51,957 nucleotides of DNA from positions 1 through 51,957 of the forward strand of contig SKSM01000183.1 in the NCBI GenBank assembly GCA_007122985.1, in the 5' to 3' direction. The translations under genes and the position numbers were made by a program. This stretch comes from Nitriliruptoraceae bacterium. GTDB lineage: Bacteria > Actinomycetota > Nitriliruptoria > Nitriliruptorales > Nitriliruptoraceae. Shown here one piece after another: positions 41,886 to 50,953 of the stretch. Within the stretch, counting starts at the first letter, position 1. Each line of letters starts with the position of its first letter. The notes beneath the pieces were generated by a model that was not told where the DNA came from, made no database searches, and saw nothing but the letters and a program-made list of their open reading frames with translations.

Positions 41886-42836
41886 TCACTCCTTGGCGCC
41901 GAGGATCAACGACAGCAACGTCATGCGCATCACCACGCCGTAGTAGGCCTCCTCCCAGTAGCGGGCATGACGGGTGGCATCGACGTCCGGCGGCAGCTCG
42001 TCCATCCGCGGCAGCGAGTGGAGGATGATCGAGCTCGGCTTGGCGTCGTTGAGCACCTCGCGGGTGACGCGGTACTGCTCGGGGGTCGTGCCGACGTCCT
42101 CGCCCCGCTCCTGACGGCTGGCGGTGTAGTCGGCCTGCACGACCGGCTCCATGTAGATCACGTCCGCCTCGGCGATGGCGTCCCTGACGTGGTCGACCTC
42201 GCGGATGGTGAAGTTCTGCTCTGCGAGCTCCGCCTTGAACTCGTCGGTGAGCGACATATCCGGAGGCGCGATGGCGATCATCTCCGCGTCGAACTGCGTC
42301 AACGCGTAGGCGATCGAGTGCATCGTTCGCATCCGCATGTCACCGATGCACAGGAACGTCAACCCGTCGACGGTCCCGAGCTCGCGCTGCACCGTGTACA
42401 GGTCGGTCAGCACCTGTGTGGGATGTTCTCCCCACCCGTCCCCGGCGTTGATGACCGGAATGCTGGTCCAGCGCGCCGCCTCGTGGGGGGCACCCTGCTG
42501 GAAGTGGCGCATGACCAGCGCGTCGCCGTAGTACTCCAGCATGTGCACGGTGTCCTTGATGGACTCCTGGTAGAAGTCGCCGGCTCGGGTCATCTTCGCG
42601 TCGCTGAACCCCAGGACGTGCCCACCCAGGCGGTGCATCGCGGCCTCGTGGGCCAGCCGGGTCCGCGTCGACGGCTGGTAGAAGGCCGTGACCAGGGTCT
42701 TTCCCGCCAGCAGGTCGACGTTGCGCCTGCCGCGTGCGATCGGTTCCAGTTCGTCGGCGACCTCGAACACGTGCTCGAACTCGGCGCGTTCGAAGCCCTT
42801 GAGCGACAGGATGTCCCGTCCGGCAAAACTCCTCAT
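41886..42836 (-). CDS. Aspartate carbamoyltransferase-like protein (PyrB paralogue)
   Basis: 316 residues. Carbamoyl-phosphate motif FYQPSTRTRLAHEAAM, HPTQVLTDLYTV and the C-terminal ILHSLPRMDELPPDVDATRH are those of PyrB. It departs from housekeeping PyrB at two substrate loops: an insertion around KMTRAGDFYQESIKDT, and the RVQxER motif replaced by a stretch with VVQADYTASRQERGE. No pyrimidine biosynthesis gene is near. As first gene of an operon with a second carbamoyltransferase and carbamate kinase, it probably serves breakdown of a carbamoyl amino acid. A true biosynthetic ATCase is the alternative. Confidence 0.88.
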   Translation of the reverse strand: MRSFAGRDILSLKGFERAEFEHVFEVADELEPIARGRRNVDLLAGKTLVTAFYQPSTRTRLAHEAAMHRLGGHVLGFSDAKMTRAGDFYQESIKDTVHMLEYYGDALVMRHFQQGAPHEAARWTSIPVINAGDGWGEHPTQVLTDLYTVQRELGTVDGLTFLCIGDMRMRTMHSIAYALTQFDAEMIAIAPPDMSLTDEFKAELAEQNFTIREVDHVRDAIAEADVIYMEPVVQADYTASRQERGEDVGTTPEQYRVTREVLNDAKPSSIILHSLPRMDELPPDVDATRHARYWEEAYYGVVMRMTLLSLILGAKE

Positions 42837-42918
42837 ATCTCGCTCCCACAGACATTGACGATGGGGCAGATGGTCCGGCGGTCGGCAGACGGCGCCACGC
42901 GACGACGGTGGGCACGGT

Positions 42919-42932
42919 GGTTGCAGACAACC
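42919..42932. promoter_or_regulatory. Inverted repeat in the divergent gap of the purine-type cluster
   Basis: GGTTG-CAGA-CAACC, a five-base perfect inverted repeat inside the 239-bp gap between the carbamoyltransferase and FAD-subunit genes, 83 bp from the former start and 144 bp from the latter. The form resembles GntR-type operators. No regulator gene for this cluster is in the window, so the binder is unknown. No convincing -35/-10 pair was found for either direction. Confidence 0.35.
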
Positions 42933-43075
42933 GCTCGATTCCGTCCCTGAGCCTGCTGACGCCGGCGTGGCTGGACGAGAGTCAAACGTCCCGAAGGTTC
43001 AGGGTCCACGTGGCCTCCCCGTCGCGCCCCGTGACAGATTAGGGTTGTGTTCCCGGACGGGGAGCGGATTTCGCC

Positions 43076-43879
43076 ATGCAGATCGAACGACCCCGGGACC
43101 TCGACGAGCTCCTGGCAGGTCTCGACAGCCACCCAGAGGCGACCCTGCTGGCCGGCGGCACCGATCTGATGGTCGACGTCAACCTCTCGCACCACCGTCC
43201 GGAGACGGTCGTGGCCTTGCGGCGCGTCGACGACCTCGCGACCTGGGACGACGGCTTCATCGGCGCCGGGGTGACCTACGCCCGGATGGAAGCGGGACCC
43301 CATCCGGCACTGGCACAGCTCGCCCGGACCGTCGGCTCACCGCAGATCCGCGCCACCGGCACGATCGGCGGCAACCTCGGCACGGCCAGCCCCGCCGGGG
43401 ACACCCTGCCGTTCCTGGCCGCGGTCGACGCCGAGGTGGTGGTGGCCTCACGCGGGGATCGCCGTCGACTGCGGTGGGAGGACTTCCTGCTCGGTCCCAA
43501 GCACACGGCGCTGCGCCCCGGTGAGGTGATCGTCGGCGTGCAGCTGCCCGAACGCCTGCCGCAACGGCAGGCGTTCGCCAAGATCGGCGTCCGCCAGGCG
43601 ATGGTGATCGCCACCGTCAACTGCTGTGTCGTGCGCGACGAGGACGGCAAGACCCGGATCGCGCTCGGCGCGGTCGGTCCCACCGTGGTACGGACACCTG
43701 CCGCCGAGGAACTGGTGTCGTCGCAGCAGCAGGTGTCGGCGACCATGCTCGACGAGTTCCAACGGCTGGTCAGCGACGACGTCACGCCGATCACCGACCA
43801 TCGCGCCACCGAGCGCTACCGCCGTCACGCCGCGGGCGTGCTCGCCCGCCGCACGTTGGAGAGGTGCCTGCCACGATGA
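43076..43879 (+). CDS. Molybdenum hydroxylase FAD-binding subunit, set 2
   Basis: 267 residues. FAD motifs TLLAGGTDLMVDVN and RATGTIGGNLGTASPAGDTLPF are both canonical, and a C-terminal flavoprotein domain follows from about 155. It is the first gene of the plus-strand operon, divergent from the carbamoyltransferase operon. The start ATG has GGGGAG eleven bases upstream. It transfers electrons from the 2Fe-2S subunit to NAD+ or another acceptor. The clear sequence difference from set 1 argues for an old duplication or separate recruitment, not a recent copy. Confidence 0.94.
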   Translation: MQIERPRDLDELLAGLDSHPEATLLAGGTDLMVDVNLSHHRPETVVALRRVDDLATWDDGFIGAGVTYARMEAGPHPALAQLARTVGSPQIRATGTIGGNLGTASPAGDTLPFLAAVDAEVVVASRGDRRRLRWEDFLLGPKHTALRPGEVIVGVQLPERLPQRQAFAKIGVRQAMVIATVNCCVVRDEDGKTRIALGAVGPTVVRTPAAEELVSSQQQVSATMLDEFQRLVSDDVTPITDHRATERYRRHAAGVLARRTLERCLPR

Positions 43880-44361
43880 TCGTGACACTCGAGGTCAATG
43901 GCGAGCGTCGCACCGCCGAGGTGGCGGGCTGGGAGAGCCTGTTGTGGGTGCTGCGCGAACGGCTCGGCCTCACCGGCGCCAAGGACGCCTGCCAGCAGGG
44001 CGAGTGCGGCTCGTGCTCGGTCATCTTCGACGGACAGCTGGTCTGTGCCTGTCTGGTGATGGCCGCTGACGCCGAAGGAGCGCAGGTCACCACCGTCGAG
44101 GGGCTCGCCGACGCCACCGACCTGCACCCGGTGCAGCGCGCGTACGTCGACGAGGGTGCGGTCCAGTGCGGGTACTGCACCCCCGGCCTGGTCGTCGCAA
44201 CGGCCCACCTGCTGACCGAACACCCCGACGCCACGCCCGACGAGGTCCGCGAAGCGCTGGCCGGCAACCTGTGCCGCTGTACCGGCTACGGCTCGGTGCT
44301 GCGCGCCGTCGCCGCCGCACAGGGCGCGTCGGACCCGGCCGGCGCCGACCGGGAGGCCTGA
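43876..44361 (+). CDS. Molybdenum hydroxylase 2Fe-2S subunit, set 2
   Basis: 161 residues from ATG 43876 (ATGA overlap with the FAD gene). Cluster ligands Cys39, Cys44, Cys47 and Cys59 (ACQQGECGSC, VCACL), then Cys98, Cys101 (CGYCTPG) and Cys133, Cys135 (CRCTGYG). A GTG four codons earlier is possible but lacks a better RBS. It relays electrons between molybdopterin and flavin subunits. Confidence 0.95.
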   Translation: MIVTLEVNGERRTAEVAGWESLLWVLRERLGLTGAKDACQQGECGSCSVIFDGQLVCACLVMAADAEGAQVTTVEGLADATDLHPVQRAYVDEGAVQCGYCTPGLVVATAHLLTEHPDATPDEVREALAGNLCRCTGYGSVLRAVAAAQGASDPAGADREA

Positions 44362-44364
44362 ACG

Positions 44365-46608
44365 ATGAGCGAGGTCACCGTCAGCCGTCCACCGGTCCGC
44401 GGCGGCGTCGGCGAGTCCGTGCAGCGTCCGGACGGGATCCCGAAGGTGACCGGCCGGTTCGAGTTCCTCGGTGACATGCACGCCGAGGGGATGTTGTGGG
44501 GTGCCACTCGCCGCGCCTGGGTGCCGCATGCCCGGATCGAGCGGATCGACACCACCCCCGCACTGGCGCTGCCCGGCGTCCACGCGGTGCTGACACAGGA
44601 CGACGTGCCCGGACACCGGTACCAGGGGCAGGCCCTCACCGACCAGCCGGTCCTGGCCGAGGAGCGGGTCCGCTACTGGGGCGAGGCGGTGGCGGTGGTC
44701 GCCGCCGACGATCCGGAGACGGCCAGGCGCGCCGCTGAGGCAGTCGTCGTCGAGCTCGAGGAGCTCGAGCCGCTGACCGACCTCGAGCTCGCCCGGGACC
44801 GCGGCGAGGTGTTCCGTCACATCCCCGTTCGGCGCGGCGATCCCGACGCCCACGGCGAGGTGGTCGTGGAGGGCACCTATGTCACCGCGACACAGGATCC
44901 GGCGGCGCTCGGCACGGAGGCGGGGCTGGCCATCCCGGACGGCCAGGGCGGCGTCGACCTGTGGGGTCCGACGCAGTGGACCCACGTCGATCTCACCCAG
45001 CTGGCCGCCTGCCTGGCGCTCGACCCGGGCCAGGTGCGGGTCCAACCCTGCCGTATCGGAGGCGCCTTCGGCTCACGCGAGGACCTGAGCCTACAGACCC
45101 ACATCGCGATGCTCGCACTGCGGCTCGACCGTCCGGTCAAGATGGTCTACGACCGCACCGAGAGCTTCGTGGGCCACGTCAAGCGTCACGCCGGCCTGAT
45201 GCACTACCGCCACGAGGCCGACCGCGACGGCCACCTGGTCCGCGTCGACGCACAGATCCTGCTCGACGGCGGGCCCTACCAGCTGACCTCCCAGGCGGTG
45301 ATCGCCAACAGCACCTTCTTCGCGGTCGGCCCCTACCGCTGTGACAACGTGTTCGTCGACGGCTACGCGCTGCGCACCAACAACCCACCCTCCGGGGCGA
45401 TGCGCGGCTTCGGTGCCAACCAACCGTGCTTCGCGGCCGAGGCCCAGATGGACCGGCTCGCCGACGAGCTCGGCCTGGACCCGATCGAGCTGCGGCTGCG
45501 CAACGCGATCACACAAGGCGACCGACTCGCGACCACCGGTCAGCTGATCGAGCATCCGCTGCCCACCGACGAGGTGATCCGCTCCGTCACCGCGATCCCC
45601 CTGCCCGAGCCCGAGGACGACGACGAACCGCTGCACCTGCCCGGCGGGACCGGGCTGACGACGCCGCGCGACCGCGTGGTGCGCGGGATCGGCTACGCCG
45701 TCGGGCTGAAGAACCTGGAGTTCAGCGAGGGATTCGACGACTTCGCTGAAGCCCGGGTGGAGCTCACCGCCGACGGCGCCGTGGTCCACACCGCGGCCAT
45801 CGAGGTCGGGCAGGGAATGGTCACGGTGATCGCCCAGGTGGTGCGTTCGGTCCTCGGGATGTCGCGGGTCGAGGTCGCCTTCGACCACACCGGTCAGATC
45901 GGATCGGCCGGGTCGACCTCGGCGTCCAGGCAGACCCAGATGGCTGGCAACGCCGCCCTGGAGGCGGCCACCGTGGTCCGCGACAAGGCCCTGGAGGCCG
46001 GCGGTGGCGACCACCTCGACGACGCCGGGGTGTGGCGCGGCGACACCCTGGTGACGAGCCTGGCCGCGCTGACCGCCGACGGCCCGATCGACCACCACGT
46101 GCGCTACCGGCACCGCCCCACCGACGAGCCGGATGCCGACGGCCAGGGTGAGCTGCACGTCGACTTCTGCGTCGCCGCCCACCGTGCGGTCGTCGACGTC
46201 GACCCTGACCTGGGGTTGGTCCGGGTGGTCGAGATCGCAATCGGTCAGGACGTCGGCCGGGCAATCAACCCCCAGCAGGTCCACGGCCAGATCGAGGGCG
46301 GCATCGCGCAGGGCATGGGACACGCAGTGATGGAGGAGGTGGTCCTCGACCACGGCGTGATCCGCAATGCGAGCTTCACCGACTACCTGCTGCCGACCAC
46401 CCTGGACGCACCGACCGTGGAGGCGGCACTGGTCGAGCAGCCGTCCCCCTGGGGGCCATTCGGTGCGAAGGGCATGGCTGAGCTGCCGACGATGTCGGCC
46501 ACCCCGGCGGTGGTCGCGGCGATCCGTGCAGCGACCAGCCTCCCGCTGACCCGGGCCCCCGTCCACCCCGAAGACATCGTCACAGGCCCACACGACGCAC
46601 CTGAGTAG
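44365..46608 (+). CDS. Molybdenum hydroxylase large subunit, xanthine dehydrogenase family, set 2
   Basis: 747 residues. Hammerhead domain with QRPDGIPKVTGRFEFLGDM, Mo-site regions RIGGAFGSREDLS, PPSGAMRGFGANQPCFAAE (the GAMRGFG form usual in xanthine dehydrogenases), IEVGQGMVTVIAQV, and the catalytic Glu706 in GAKGMAELP. It completes a second FAD/FeS/Mo complex in one operon, 3 bp after the FeS gene. The following genes (two PLP enzymes, an 8-oxoguanine-deaminase-like hydrolase and a nucleoside-binding lipoprotein) favour a purine substrate. Confidence 0.94.
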   Translation: MSEVTVSRPPVRGGVGESVQRPDGIPKVTGRFEFLGDMHAEGMLWGATRRAWVPHARIERIDTTPALALPGVHAVLTQDDVPGHRYQGQALTDQPVLAEERVRYWGEAVAVVAADDPETARRAAEAVVVELEELEPLTDLELARDRGEVFRHIPVRRGDPDAHGEVVVEGTYVTATQDPAALGTEAGLAIPDGQGGVDLWGPTQWTHVDLTQLAACLALDPGQVRVQPCRIGGAFGSREDLSLQTHIAMLALRLDRPVKMVYDRTESFVGHVKRHAGLMHYRHEADRDGHLVRVDAQILLDGGPYQLTSQAVIANSTFFAVGPYRCDNVFVDGYALRTNNPPSGAMRGFGANQPCFAAEAQMDRLADELGLDPIELRLRNAITQGDRLATTGQLIEHPLPTDEVIRSVTAIPLPEPEDDDEPLHLPGGTGLTTPRDRVVRGIGYAVGLKNLEFSEGFDDFAEARVELTADGAVVHTAAIEVGQGMVTVIAQVVRSVLGMSRVEVAFDHTGQIGSAGSTSASRQTQMAGNAALEAATVVRDKALEAGGGDHLDDAGVWRGDTLVTSLAALTADGPIDHHVRYRHRPTDEPDADGQGELHVDFCVAAHRAVVDVDPDLGLVRVVEIAIGQDVGRAINPQQVHGQIEGGIAQGMGHAVMEEVVLDHGVIRNASFTDYLLPTTLDAPTVEAALVEQPSPWGPFGAKGMAELPTMSATPAVVAAIRAATSLPLTRAPVHPEDIVTGPHDAPE

Positions 46609-46619
46609 ACAGGCCGGCC

Positions 46620-47924
46620 ATGACCGCCGCCCAGGACACCGCGACGCTGATCGACCACGTCCACCACCTGGAGTGCCTGGTGTGCGGCAGTCGGTATGCG
46701 CCGGACGAGATCGACTACCTCTGCCCGGACCACGGCGACGACGGGATCCTGGACGTCGTCTACGACTACGAGCTGATCGCGAGCCGGCTGTCGCCCTCGT
46801 CGCTGGCGCACGACCGCGACCACAGCATGTGGCGGTACCGCCCGCTGCTGCCGGTCGGCTCGCAGGTGCCGCTCCCGCCGTTGCGGGTGGGTTGGACCCC
46901 GCTCTATGACGCACGACGACTCGCGGCCGAGCTCGGCCTGCAACGTCTGTGGGTCAAGGACGAGGGAGTCCAACCGACCGGATCGCTCAAGGACCGCGCC
47001 AGCGCCATGGCGGTGGTCAAGGCGCAGGAACGCGGCGCGCAGGTGGTGGCGACCGCCTCGACCGGCAACGCGGCAGCGGCACTTGCCGGCGTGGCCGCCT
47101 CCGTCGGCCAGCCGACCGTGATCCTGGTCCCGGCCACCGCGCCCGAGGCCAAGGTCGCCCAACTGCTGGCCTACGGCGCGACGGTGCTGCTGGTCGAGGG
47201 GTCCTACGGCGACGCGTTCTCGTTGTCGATGCGTGCCGCCGACCGGTTCGGCTGGTACGTGCGCAACACCGGCGTCAACCCCTACATGAGCGAGGGGAAG
47301 AAGACCACCGCCTACGAGATCGCCGAACAACTGGGCTGGCAGGCGCCCGACGTCGTCACGGTCGGGGTCGGTGACGGCTGCATCATCGGAGGGCTGCACA
47401 AGGGGTTCCGCGACCTCCATGCGCTCGGGTGGATCGACCGGATCCCGCGCCTGGTCGGCGTTCAGGCGGCGGGCAGTGACTACCTCGCCCAGGCCTGGGA
47501 AGGCGACGAGGACATCGTGTCCAAGCCGGCGATCAACGCCGCGACCGTGGCCGACTCCATCAGCGCCGGACTCCCGGCGGACCGGATCAAGGCGCTACGC
47601 GCGGTCACGGACACCGGTGGCGCGTACGTGCGGGTCACCGACGAACAGATCCTGGCGGCCGTGCCGGTGCTCGCCCGCGGCTGCGGCGTGTTCGCCGAGC
47701 CCGCTGCGGCCGCCGCGTACGCGGGGCTCAGCCGGGCAATCGAGCAGGGCGTGGTCGGCGCCGACGAGACCACGGTCGTGCTCGCCACCGGCACCGGGCT
47801 CAAGGACGTGCCGTCGGCGATGCGCGCGATCGGTGACGCCGACATCCGAGCGCTGCACGTCGTGCCCGACCTCGACGCCCTCGCCGAGGCGCTGGACGAG
47901 CCCCCATCGACCGAGAGGCAGTGA
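46620..47924 (+). CDS. Fold-II PLP enzyme, threonine synthase-like
   Basis: 434 residues. Begins with a Cys-rich head (Cys19, Cys22, Cys35 in LECLVCGSRY and LCPDHG) as in threonine synthases, then the Schiff-base Lys124 in PTGSLKDRASAM, the phosphate/Asn loop STGNAAAALAG and a Gly-rich GVGDGCIIGGL. The mandatory homoserine-pathway partners are absent. Its neighbours match the E. coli ygeW cluster, where the fold-II enzyme YgeX is a 2,3-diaminopropionate ammonia-lyase. A beta- or alpha,beta-elimination on a diamino or ureido amino acid is therefore a reasonable alternative to threonine synthesis. It starts 11 bp after the hydroxylase gene. Confidence 0.88.
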   Translation: MTAAQDTATLIDHVHHLECLVCGSRYAPDEIDYLCPDHGDDGILDVVYDYELIASRLSPSSLAHDRDHSMWRYRPLLPVGSQVPLPPLRVGWTPLYDARRLAAELGLQRLWVKDEGVQPTGSLKDRASAMAVVKAQERGAQVVATASTGNAAAALAGVAASVGQPTVILVPATAPEAKVAQLLAYGATVLLVEGSYGDAFSLSMRAADRFGWYVRNTGVNPYMSEGKKTTAYEIAEQLGWQAPDVVTVGVGDGCIIGGLHKGFRDLHALGWIDRIPRLVGVQAAGSDYLAQAWEGDEDIVSKPAINAATVADSISAGLPADRIKALRAVTDTGGAYVRVTDEQILAAVPVLARGCGVFAEPAAAAAYAGLSRAIEQGVVGADETTVVLATGTGLKDVPSAMRAIGDADIRALHVVPDLDALAEALDEPPSTERQ

Positions 47925-47925
47925 C

Positions 47926-49383
47926 GTGATCGACCTGACGGTACGACCAGACATCCTGGAGCGGGCCGTGCAGCGCGCCCGCGACCGCAGCATCGTGATC
48001 CCGACGTTCGCCCAGATGCGTGACCCCGACCGGATCCCCGACGAGGTCAGGAAGCGACTGCTCGATGTCGGCCTCTGGGACGTCGACCCGGCGAACCTGT
48101 TCCGAATCACCTGGCACAACGAGCCGACCGGCCACGGGGGCCAGTTCGGGCCGGTCAACCACCTCGAGTTCCCACCGGAGCTCACCGGTGTCGACGCACG
48201 CATCATCGCCCTGGTGGGCAAGTGGTTCCCGACCGGTGCGCACAAGGTCGGCGCTGCCTTCGGCTGCCTCGTCCCGCGGCTCGTGACCGGGCAGTTCGAC
48301 CCGACGAGCCAGCGCTCGGTCTGGCCGTCCACCGGCAACTACTGCCGTGGCGGCGCCTACGACGCTGCGCTGCTGGCCTGCGACTCGATCGCGATCCTGC
48401 CCGAGGGTATGAGCGAGGAGCGGTTCGCGTGGCTCGAAGGCATCGCCGGTGACGTGGTCAAGACCGTCGGGTCGGAGAGCAACGTCAAGGAGATCTTCGA
48501 CGCCTGCTGGCACCTGCGGCGCTCCGGTGAGGACGTGGTCATCTTCAACCAGTTCGACGAGTTCGGCAACTACCTGTGGCACTACACCGTGACCGGGCCC
48601 GCCATGGACGAGGTGCTGGCCATGCGGCTCGGTCCGAACGACGCCTACCGGGGGCTGGTGCTGACGACCGGCTCGGCCGGGACGATCGCCGCGGGCGACC
48701 ACCTCAAGCAGACCCACCCCGGCTCGCTCATCGCGGCCGCCGAGGCCCTGCAGTGCCCGACCCTGCTGGCCAGCGGCTACGGCGCCCACCGCATCGAGGG
48801 CATCGGCGACAAGCACGTGCCGTGGGTCCACAACGTGCGCAACACCGACATGGTGCTCGGCGTCGACGACGAGGCGTCGATGTCCCTGCTGCGGCTGTTC
48901 AACGAGCCGGAGGGCCACGCCGAGCTCGAGCGCCGAGGCGTGCCCCGTGCCACCGTGGACCGGCTGCACGAGCTCGGCATCTCCTCGGTGGCCAACCTGG
49001 TGGCGTCGATCAAGTTCGCCCGCTGGTACGAGCTCGGCAGCCACGACGTCGTGCTGACCGTGGCCACCGACTCGACCGAGATGTACGAGAGCCGCCTGCG
49101 CGAGCTCGAGGCCGAGCGCGGGCCCTTCACCGCGACCGACGCGGCCGTTGCCTTCGAGCGCTACCTGCTCGGCAACAGCACCGATCACATGATCGAACTC
49201 GACCACTGGCAGCGCAAGCAGATCCACAACCTCAAGTACTTCACCTGGGTCGAGCAGCAGGGCAGGAGCGTGGAGGAGCTGGACGCACAGTGGCACGACC
49301 CCGACTACTGGACCGGCATCCAGGAACTGGTCGAGCCGATCGACCAGCTCATCGCCGCATTCAACGACCAGGTCGTTCCGTAG
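47926..49383 (+). CDS. Second fold-II PLP-dependent enzyme, cysteine synthase-like superfamily
   Basis: 485 residues from GTG 47926, with AGAGG upstream and one base after the previous stop. The likely Schiff-base Lys is Lys107 in WFPTGAHKVGAAFG, followed by the phosphate loop PSTGNYCRGGAYDAAL and a late TTGSAGTIAAGDHLK. It is longer than usual fold-II lyases because of extra N-terminal (1-90) and C-terminal (about 380-485) parts with an Asp/Trp-rich helix-forming tail. I do not recognise a characterised relative. Its pairing with a threonine synthase-like gene suggests two elimination or replacement steps on one pathway, or a heteromeric enzyme. Confidence 0.85.
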   Translation: MIDLTVRPDILERAVQRARDRSIVIPTFAQMRDPDRIPDEVRKRLLDVGLWDVDPANLFRITWHNEPTGHGGQFGPVNHLEFPPELTGVDARIIALVGKWFPTGAHKVGAAFGCLVPRLVTGQFDPTSQRSVWPSTGNYCRGGAYDAALLACDSIAILPEGMSEERFAWLEGIAGDVVKTVGSESNVKEIFDACWHLRRSGEDVVIFNQFDEFGNYLWHYTVTGPAMDEVLAMRLGPNDAYRGLVLTTGSAGTIAAGDHLKQTHPGSLIAAAEALQCPTLLASGYGAHRIEGIGDKHVPWVHNVRNTDMVLGVDDEASMSLLRLFNEPEGHAELERRGVPRATVDRLHELGISSVANLVASIKFARWYELGSHDVVLTVATDSTEMYESRLRELEAERGPFTATDAAVAFERYLLGNSTDHMIELDHWQRKQIHNLKYFTWVEQQGRSVEELDAQWHDPDYWTGIQELVEPIDQLIAAFNDQVVP

Positions 49384-49449
49384 TCGACGACCCACCCCGT
49401 CGCTCCGGCCAGCGCGGCCGGGAGCAACCCCCACCGAGGAGGTACGCAG

Positions 49450-50772
49450 ATGACACGCACCGTGGTGCGGGGAGCCCGATGGCCCGGCGACATCGCGATC
49501 CGCGACGGCTGGATCGAGGAGGTGGGCGAGGTCGCGCCCGAGCCCGACGACCACGTCGTCGAAGCGGGCGGTGGGATCGTGACCGCCGGCTTCGTCAACA
49601 CCCACCACCACCTCTACCAGTGGCTGACCCGTGGCCGCGCCGTCGGGTCCGACCTGTTCGGCTGGCTCACCGAGCTCTACCCGGTCTGGGCCCGGATGGA
49701 CGCAGACGACGTCCACGCCGCCGCCCTGGTCGGCCTCGGCGAGCTCGCCCTCAGTGGCTGCACCACCGCAGCGGATCATCACTACGTCGTCCCGGGCGGG
49801 GACGAGGCCGTGTTCGACGCGCTGGCCGAGGCCGCACGGCAGGTCGGTGTCCGCCTGCACCTCGCCCGCGGGTCGATGGACCTCGGTGAGAGCCATGGGG
49901 GGTTGCCGCCCGACCACCTCGTCGAGGATCGCGACACCATCCTGGCATCCACCGCAGCGGTCGCCGACCGCTGGCACGACGGCAGCCGCATCGTGGTGAC
50001 CGTTGCTCCCTGCAGCCCGTTCACGGTCACCAACGAACTGATGATGGAGTCCGCGGAGCTCGCCCGTTCCCGTGGGCTGCGGCTGCACACCCACCTCGCC
50101 GAGACGATCGAGGAGCAGTACGACTGTCTCGAACGGTTCGGGTGCCGCCCCGTGGAGTACGCCGAAGAGCTCGGCTGGATCGCAGACGACGTCTGGATCG
50201 CCCACGGCATCCACCTCGACGACGGTGAGATCTCCCAGCTCGGTGCCGCCCGGACCGGTGTGGCCCACTGCCCGTCGAGCAACGCCCGGCTGGGCGCCGG
50301 CCACTGTCGCGTGACCGACCTGGTCACCGCCGGCGCACCGGTGGGCCTCGGGGTCGACGGGGTGGCGTCGAACGAGGTGGGCGGCCTGCTGCCGGAGCTG
50401 CGGCAGGCGCTGTACACCGCTCGCCAACGCACCGGTCGGGCCGGCGACCTGCTTCCCGCCGACGTCCTGGGGATGGCCACCGAGGGCGGCGCCGCCTGCC
50501 TCGGCCGCGACGATCTGGGCCGGCTCGAACCGGGGCAGCGTGCCGATCTGGTGGTCTGGCCGGCCGAGGACCTCGACGACATCCCCGACCCGGTCGACGC
50601 ACTGGTGCTGGGTCCCGACCGCCGTGCCCGCACGGTCCTGGTCGACGGTGTCGCGGTCGTCGACGACGGCGCACTGGTCGGCACCGACCACACCGCGAAC
50701 AGGCGCGCGCTGACAACGCACGCCCGCAGGCTGTGGCCGGACGACACGGATCTCGTCGGCAGTCCATCGTGA
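49450..50772 (+). CDS. 8-Oxoguanine deaminase-like amidohydrolase (TRZ/ATZ/SsnA family)
   Basis: 440 residues, GAGGAGG before the ATG. Metal ligands: NTHHHLYQWLTRG at 51-63 (HxH with the extra His/Tyr/Gln typical of 8-oxoguanine deaminases), LRLHTHLAET, VWIAHGIHLD and the catalytic Asp in GLGVDGVASNE. The reaction expected is hydrolytic deamination of 8-oxoguanine to urate or of a related aminated purine. SsnA of the E. coli purine locus belongs to the same family. It follows the PLP pair after 66 bp and precedes the BMP-lipoprotein gene. Confidence 0.9.
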   Translation: MTRTVVRGARWPGDIAIRDGWIEEVGEVAPEPDDHVVEAGGGIVTAGFVNTHHHLYQWLTRGRAVGSDLFGWLTELYPVWARMDADDVHAAALVGLGELALSGCTTAADHHYVVPGGDEAVFDALAEAARQVGVRLHLARGSMDLGESHGGLPPDHLVEDRDTILASTAAVADRWHDGSRIVVTVAPCSPFTVTNELMMESAELARSRGLRLHTHLAETIEEQYDCLERFGCRPVEYAEELGWIADDVWIAHGIHLDDGEISQLGAARTGVAHCPSSNARLGAGHCRVTDLVTAGAPVGLGVDGVASNEVGGLLPELRQALYTARQRTGRAGDLLPADVLGMATEGGAACLGRDDLGRLEPGQRADLVVWPAEDLDDIPDPVDALVLGPDRRARTVLVDGVAVVDDGALVGTDHTANRRALTTHARRLWPDDTDLVGSPS

Positions 50773-50953
50773 GGGGAGACCCGATGCGCGAGGGCGTTCG
50801 ACCCTTCCGCGGATGAATCGACCCCACCTACTGTGGTCGTAGCCGCCGCGGCGCGGGAGGAGGATGAGGAGGAGACGCCGCCGAGGCGCCAGTCGAACAT
50901 CCGGGCGATCGAGTCCGGAACGGGGCCTGTGGCCGATCGGGCCCGCGGGGTCG

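Noticed and set aside
46620-47924. Biosynthetic threonine synthase (thrC)
   Set aside because: The family match is real but no homoserine or threonine gene is nearby, and the operon is catabolic. I kept the neutral call threonine synthase-like.
47800-50721. A 973-codon open frame on the minus strand
   Set aside because: It is antisense to two genes with clear family motifs (the second PLP enzyme and the deaminase). Long antisense frames are expected in very GC-rich DNA, and the translation shows no recognisable domain.
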